DNA of 64,000 nt from Anderseniella sp. (GTDB taxonomy: Bacteria; Pseudomonadota; Alphaproteobacteria; Rhizobiales; Aestuariivirgaceae), in NCBI GenBank assembly GCA_030626025.1, contig DAOUPT010000010.1:1-64000 (forward strand). Reading direction: 5' to 3'. The notes under the pieces were generated by a model. It did no database searches and was not told the DNA's origin. It saw only the letters and a list, made by a program, of their open reading frames with translations. Below are positions 62,972-64,000 of the stretch, piece by piece. The position numbers and the translations under genes are program-made. The first letter of the stretch is position 1, and each line of letters opens with the position of its first letter.

Positions 62972-63685
62972 TTAACCTGACAACGTCTCAATTGATCCTC
63001 CACGCGCAACCTTTTGTAACGCTGTCTCGTTGCAGATGTGGATATGGTCAGTGTTATCAAACTCGATTAAATCGTTTTGTCTCAACTTGGCAAATGCCCT
63101 GCACAGTGTTTCCGGACGCAGGCCGAGATAATCGGCAATATCGATCCGTTTTAATATCAGGTGTATGGTATTTTGGCGTGTGTTAGCGCAACGACCCTGA
63201 CATTCAAAAATGAACGAAGCAAGTTTTTCCACCGCTGATTTTCGGGCAAGATCAACACTGTGACTGATCACATCACCCCATGCCTTGAGATGGCTTTTGA
63301 ACAGCACATCCAGGACTTGCGGATTTTCCAGACACAGCCGCTCAATTTCTTCTACCTTGAACAAGGTAAGCTCAACCGGTGCAAAACAAACAAACGTGCC
63401 GGACACTTTGTCCGACAAACGGAAATCCAGCATATCATCGCAAAAAAACAAACTTGAAATCGACCTTCTGCCATCATTCAAGCTGTGCTGTAACCCGACA
63501 ACACCATTTGAGATGATACCAATCGGATGAGTTGAAAATTCTTCGCTTTCGACTTTTGAATTTATGTCGAGTGAAAGCTGCTTTGCGCCCGTCAGCACCG
63601 ACAGGTCACCAATACTTGAAATAATGGCACCGGGTATGGCCATTTTTCGTTTTAACTGCTGTGAACTGTTCGTGGTATATTGCAC
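62972..63685 (-). CDS. Crp/Fnr family transcriptional regulator without an Fnr Fe-S site
   Basis: A 237-residue regulator with a cyclic-nucleotide-binding-like N-terminal barrel and a C-terminal Crp helix-turn-helix (IADYLGLRPETLCRAFAKLR). In Fnr-type proteins the recognition helix carries ExxSR; here it reads ETLCRAF, so E and R remain. The N-terminal region has no cysteine cluster like that of Fnr, so it does not sense oxygen by that route, more like FixK or Dnr regulators. The start is GTG with GAGAGG upstream. Two Fnr-like palindromes lie 78-143 bp upstream of it. Confidence 0.88.
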   Translation of the reverse strand: MQYTTNSSQQLKRKMAIPGAIISSIGDLSVLTGAKQLSLDINSKVESEEFSTHPIGIISNGVVGLQHSLNDGRRSISSLFFCDDMLDFRLSDKVSGTFVCFAPVELTLFKVEEIERLCLENPQVLDVLFKSHLKAWGDVISHSVDLARKSAVEKLASFIFECQGRCANTRQNTIHLILKRIDIADYLGLRPETLCRAFAKLRQNDLIEFDNTDHIHICNETALQKVARGGSIETLSG

Positions 63686-63762
63686 GGCAACCTCTCGTTG
63701 CTCTAACCTCTATAAGAACAAACCAAACTATCTGCTAGCAAGCACCTCTCCTCACCAGCTGT

Positions 63763-63777
63763 TTGATCCAGGATCAA
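63763..63777. promoter_or_regulatory. Palindrome TTGATC-N3-GATCAA, Fnr-like but with odd spacing
   Basis: A perfect inverted repeat in the gap beside the Crp/Fnr gene. The half-sites TTGAT/ATCAA are five bases apart, not the four expected for an Fnr/FixK box, so binding is doubtful. It is 78 bp upstream of the regulator's start. Confidence 0.4.
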
Positions 63778-63814
63778 GACAACTAGTATTATTTCCATCG
63801 CAGTCGGTCCGTCA

Positions 63815-63828
63815 TTGATTAAAATCAA
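63815..63828. promoter_or_regulatory. Perfect Fnr/FixK-type box TTGAT-N4-ATCAA
   Basis: TTGATTAAAATCAA matches the Fnr/Anr/FixK consensus exactly, with the right 4-base spacer. It lies 130 bp upstream of the Crp/Fnr gene and could serve it (autoregulation) or a rightward gene beyond the window. The motif is common enough in AT-rich DNA that one copy is suggestive, not proof. Confidence 0.6.
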
Positions 63829-64000
63829 GCCTGCAAAGTGCAATCAATTAACGTATGTCAAGTCACCACTTTTCCAGATCAACTAACAGTGCAAATCACA
63901 TTTGGCAGTTGATCACTGCCTGTTCACCATAAAATCACATTGGCTGCCAATAGGTTCGATGACCATTGTCAAAAATGATGATAAGATCATCCTAATTATA

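Larger units (their letters stand above)
63686..64000. other. Right-end intergenic region, no gene seen
   Basis: About 315 bp without a supported ORF in either strand. It holds the Fnr-like palindromes noted separately and, at 63977-63991, a further inverted repeat GATGAT-AAG-ATCATC. It is probably a regulatory region between the Crp/Fnr gene and a rightward gene outside the window. Confidence 0.5.

Noticed and set aside
62891-62980. Rightward small ORF of about 29 codons near the Crp/Fnr gene end
   Set aside because: No ribosome site, overlaps the end of the regulator gene, and no recognised family; too weak to call.
1-64000. CRISPR arrays and insertion sequences
   Set aside because: No regularly spaced repeats and no transposase genes were seen in the window.

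Overview
The window looks like part of an alphaproteobacterial chromosome. Signs of this are the 180-kDa type NAD-glutamate dehydrogenase, choXWV choline uptake genes, paired DUF465/YdcH genes, a YcbB-type L,D-transpeptidase next to a DUF882 peptidase, and an fdh locus with the DUF3305/DUF3306/DUF6494/DUF6505 accessory set known from this class. The genes point to a respiring, facultatively autotrophic bacterium that can use formate and aromatic amino acids or acids. The genus cannot be named from the sequence alone.

Left part (1-26.7 kb): the 3' end of a serine-recombinase gene, a CAU-anticodon tRNA, dnaK-dnaJ behind a good RpoH-type promoter, an AlkB dioxygenase, an SLC13 permease, and the form IA RuBisCO operon cbbLS-cbbQO with a strong intrinsic terminator between cbbS and cbbQ. 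Then come choXWV, a metallo-beta-lactamase-fold hydrolase, a cold-shock protein, a small cysteine-rich secreted protein paired with an RNase T2, prs, the large GDH, an AhpD-like protein, a DUF4336 gene broken by one amber codon, two divergent YdcH genes, purEK and rpsU.

Middle (26.7-44.2 kb): envelope genes (ClpP-like COG3904 protein, DUF882 peptidase, L,D-transpeptidase) and a sigma-54 response regulator. They are followed by a nine-gene leftward operon for aerobic CoA-dependent 2-aminobenzoate (anthranilate) breakdown. Its enzymes are a monooxygenase/reductase, SDR, enoyl-CoA hydratase, acyl-CoA dehydrogenase, CoA ligase, thioesterase and RidA, with an internal MarR regulator and a candidate operator over the -10 of the first gene. 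One member is an unusual 1031-residue fusion of an Old Yellow Enzyme-like oxidoreductase to a second copy of the CoA ligase.

Right part (44.2-64 kb): a formate respiration island. It holds a TAT-exported, Cys-type formate dehydrogenase (fdhA, fdhB, cytochrome b subunit), its TAT-target peptide, TorD-like chaperone, FdhD, MobB, two c-type cytochrome proteins, several DUF accessory proteins, and a tungstate ABC transporter (tupB-tupC-DUF1244-tupA). Inside it is a less usual module: a NarI/HdrE-like cytochrome b, an HdrD-like CCG iron-sulfur protein and a WD40-cytochrome c fusion, in one overlapping transcription unit downstream of fdhC, plus a separate HdrA-like multi-cluster protein. A Crp/Fnr regulator with nearby Fnr-type palindromes closes the window. 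Periplasmic formate oxidation beside RuBisCO suggests growth on formate with CO2 fixation by the Calvin cycle; this is inference.
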